DNA of 64,000 nucleotides. Source: Vibrio sp. SS-MA-C1-2 (lineage in GTDB: Bacteria > Pseudomonadota > Gammaproteobacteria > Enterobacterales > Vibrionaceae). Below are positions 62,578 through 64,000 of this stretch, piece by piece (the first letter of the stretch is position 1; each line of letters opens with the position of its first letter). The notes beneath the pieces are model-generated. The model was given only the letters and a program-made list of their open reading frames with translations. It did no database searches and was not told where the DNA came from. The stretch covers positions 2,628,025 to 2,692,024 of the forward strand of contig NZ_CP090981.1 of NCBI RefSeq assembly GCF_021513135.1, given 5' to 3'. A program made the position numbers and the translations under genes.

Positions 62578-62829
62578 TTTACTCTTCCTATTGTTTTTAG
62601 TTTAATAATCTTTTTTTATTTAATCACTTGTATTTATAACAAATTTTTAATCAAATATCTTTTAAGATCATAAAATATTTCCTAGCAACAAGGATAAAAA
62701 TATTATTTTATATTAGTGTGGGAATTAATTCGCAGAATTGCTGATGAATGACTGATGAAGGGTTACAATAAGTGGTAGTTACTGTATTTTATCACCTCTC
62801 ATTTTTATTTTATCGGCTAGGATATTGCC

Positions 62830-64000
62830 ATGCTCGAATCAACCCTAAAACAGTATTTTGGTTTTGACTCCCTCCGACAGGGACAAAAAGAAGTTATCGA
62901 GCATGTTCTCAATAATCAATCAGCCGCCGCCATCTTTCCGACGGGCTCAGGAAAGTCTCTTTGTTATCAACTTCCGGCACTTTTACTTCCCCATTTAACG
63001 CTGGTTATCTCCCCTTTGCTGGCATTAATGAAGGACCAGATTAACTTTCTCCATAGCAAAGGCATTGCAGCAGCATCTATCGATTCAACTCAAGATCGTG
63101 ATGAAATCCATACGATTATGGAAAAAGTCAAAGCGGGTGACATAAAAGTTCTGATGATTTCCGTTGAGCGTCTGAAAAATGAGCGCTTTAGACACTTTAT
63201 TGGCGAGATACCCATTTCATTATTGGTTGTCGATGAAGCACACTGCATCTCTGAATGGGGACATAATTTTAGACCTGATTACCTTAAACTTCCTCTTTAT
63301 CGTAAACAGTTAAAGATCCCTCAAGTTCTTCTTTTAACCGCTACAGCAACGCCTGCGGTTATTAACGATATGAGAGAAAAGTTTGCGATACCAGAGCAGA
63401 ATATTACTGTAACGGGATTTTATCGCGCTAATCTTGATCTAAATATTATTCCTTGTGAAGAAGATCAAAAGCCAGATCAACTAAGAAGCTTAATGCTTGA
63501 ACAACCAGAGCTTCCCACCATTGTCTATGTCACTTTACAACACACAACTGAGGTCGTTAGTCGTTTACTGCAACATTCAGGTATCAGTGCGCTTCCCTAT
63601 CACGCAGGATTGAAATCAGAAGTCAGGGAGCAGATCCAAAATGATTTTATGAACGGAAAAGTAAACTGTATTGTTGCGACCATTGCATTTGGAATGGGAA
63701 TTGATAAATCAGATATTCGTCGAGTTATCCATTTTGACTTACCAAAATCAATAGAAAACTATTCTCAAGAAATTGGTCGTGCTGGGCGTGATGGTTTACC
63801 GTCTCAATGTTCTCTCCTTGCCAATAAATTTGGTCTCAATGTGTTAGAGAATTTTGTCTATGGTGACACGCCCGATAAACCCTCGATAAAGTATGTTATT
63901 GAACAAATTTATCAACAAAATCACGATTGGGAACTGATTCTTCTTCGTCTATCTCGAGAAGCTAACATCAAGCAATTGCCATTAAAAACACTATTAGTTT
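62830..64000 (+). CDS. RecQ-type ATP-dependent DNA helicase (partial, runs off the window)
   Basis: The first 390 codons of a RecQ-family superfamily-2 helicase. Visible motifs: the N-terminal aromatic FGFDSLRQGQKEVIEHV (motif 0), Walker A FPTGSGKSLCYQLPALLL, VISPLLALMKDQ (Ia), DEAHCISEWGHNFRPDY (II plus aromatic-rich loop), LLTATATPAV (III), the motif IV-V region IVYVTLQHTTEVV and VATIAFGMGIDKSDIRRV, and YSQEIGRAGRDG (VI). The gene continues beyond 64000, so the RQC and HRDC parts cannot be judged. It may be a second RecQ paralogue rather than the chromosomal recQ. Confidence 0.93.
   Translation, partial: MLESTLKQYFGFDSLRQGQKEVIEHVLNNQSAAAIFPTGSGKSLCYQLPALLLPHLTLVISPLLALMKDQINFLHSKGIAAASIDSTQDRDEIHTIMEKVKAGDIKVLMISVERLKNERFRHFIGEIPISLLVVDEAHCISEWGHNFRPDYLKLPLYRKQLKIPQVLLLTATATPAVINDMREKFAIPEQNITVTGFYRANLDLNIIPCEEDQKPDQLRSLMLEQPELPTIVYVTLQHTTEVVSRLLQHSGISALPYHAGLKSEVREQIQNDFMNGKVNCIVATIAFGMGIDKSDIRRVIHFDLPKSIENYSQEIGRAGRDGLPSQCSLLANKFGLNVLENFVYGDTPDKPSIKYVIEQIYQQNHDWELILLRLSREANIKQLPLKTLLV

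Overview
The window is AT-rich DNA from a gammaproteobacterium, most likely a member of the Vibrionaceae and perhaps Photobacterium or a close relative. This rests on gene content: KtrAB potassium uptake, an OtnA/OtnB-like polysaccharide export pair behind a JUMPstart/ops leader, TcyP, HcaT, DcuC, a Vibrio-style PurR and an ynj cluster. A family of roughly 80-140 bp imperfect palindromic repeats also fills many intergenic gaps. No rRNA, tRNA or CRISPR array was found.

Layout. (1) 1-7838: an ISAs1-family transposase gene broken by a 228-bp MITE-like insertion, then a Wzz-like chain-length regulator and a large SLBB export protein read leftward from an RfaH-type ops leader. An Omp85-type barrel protein and a DUF3108 protein read rightward. 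(2) 7835-12998: a ParD-like antitoxin with a ruined ParE, a small unknown ORF, ktrB-ktrA, and a NarL-type two-component pair. (3) 13785-22665: a LysR regulator, cystine symporter tcyP, a GtrA/GtrB-like glycolipid operon with a frameshift in its GT2 gene, a 2-hydroxyacid dehydrogenase and an hcaT-like transporter. (4) 22816-33384: a RelB/YafQ-type toxin-antitoxin pair whose toxin is out of frame, then a ygeW-ygeX-ygeY-hyuA-yqeA catabolic cluster facing its sigma-54 activator ygeV across a region with a sigma-54 promoter and an FNR/CRP-like site; nagZ follows. (5) 33617-41964: a P1-family peptidase and a six-gene MoxR/DUF58/BatA-D operon. (6) 42342-50190: an MscS-family channel gene split by a 5.8-kb mobile element. 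(7) 50218-64000: a membrane protein, dcuC, purR, an ynjA-(ydjX::flavoprotein fusion)-ynjB-ynjC-ynjD-ynjF cluster, a RidA-family gene and a RecQ-type helicase running off the right edge.

The strongest finding is the element at 43678-49521. It carries only three consecutive, overlapping tyrosine-recombinase genes and one small coiled-coil gene, the ginABCD arrangement that defines GInt islands (related in layout to Tn554 tnpABC and to recombinase-in-trio elements). It has essentially no cargo. It is flanked by a perfect 11-bp direct repeat, and removing the element with one repeat copy rejoins the channel gene in frame into a continuous protein of about 671 residues. Its ends carry an inverted AAATCTGGAAA motif with extra internal copies at the right end. 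The middle recombinase appears to lack canonical catalytic residues, while the first and third keep them.

Other signals: at least 17 copies or fragments of the intergenic repeat, one of them a perfect 26-bp-arm palindrome and one splitting the ynj operon; two decayed toxin genes beside apparently intact antitoxins; a GT2 gene whose frame change lies exactly on a canonical -1 slippery heptamer; and a 48-bp coding tandem repeat in the BatB/C-like gene.
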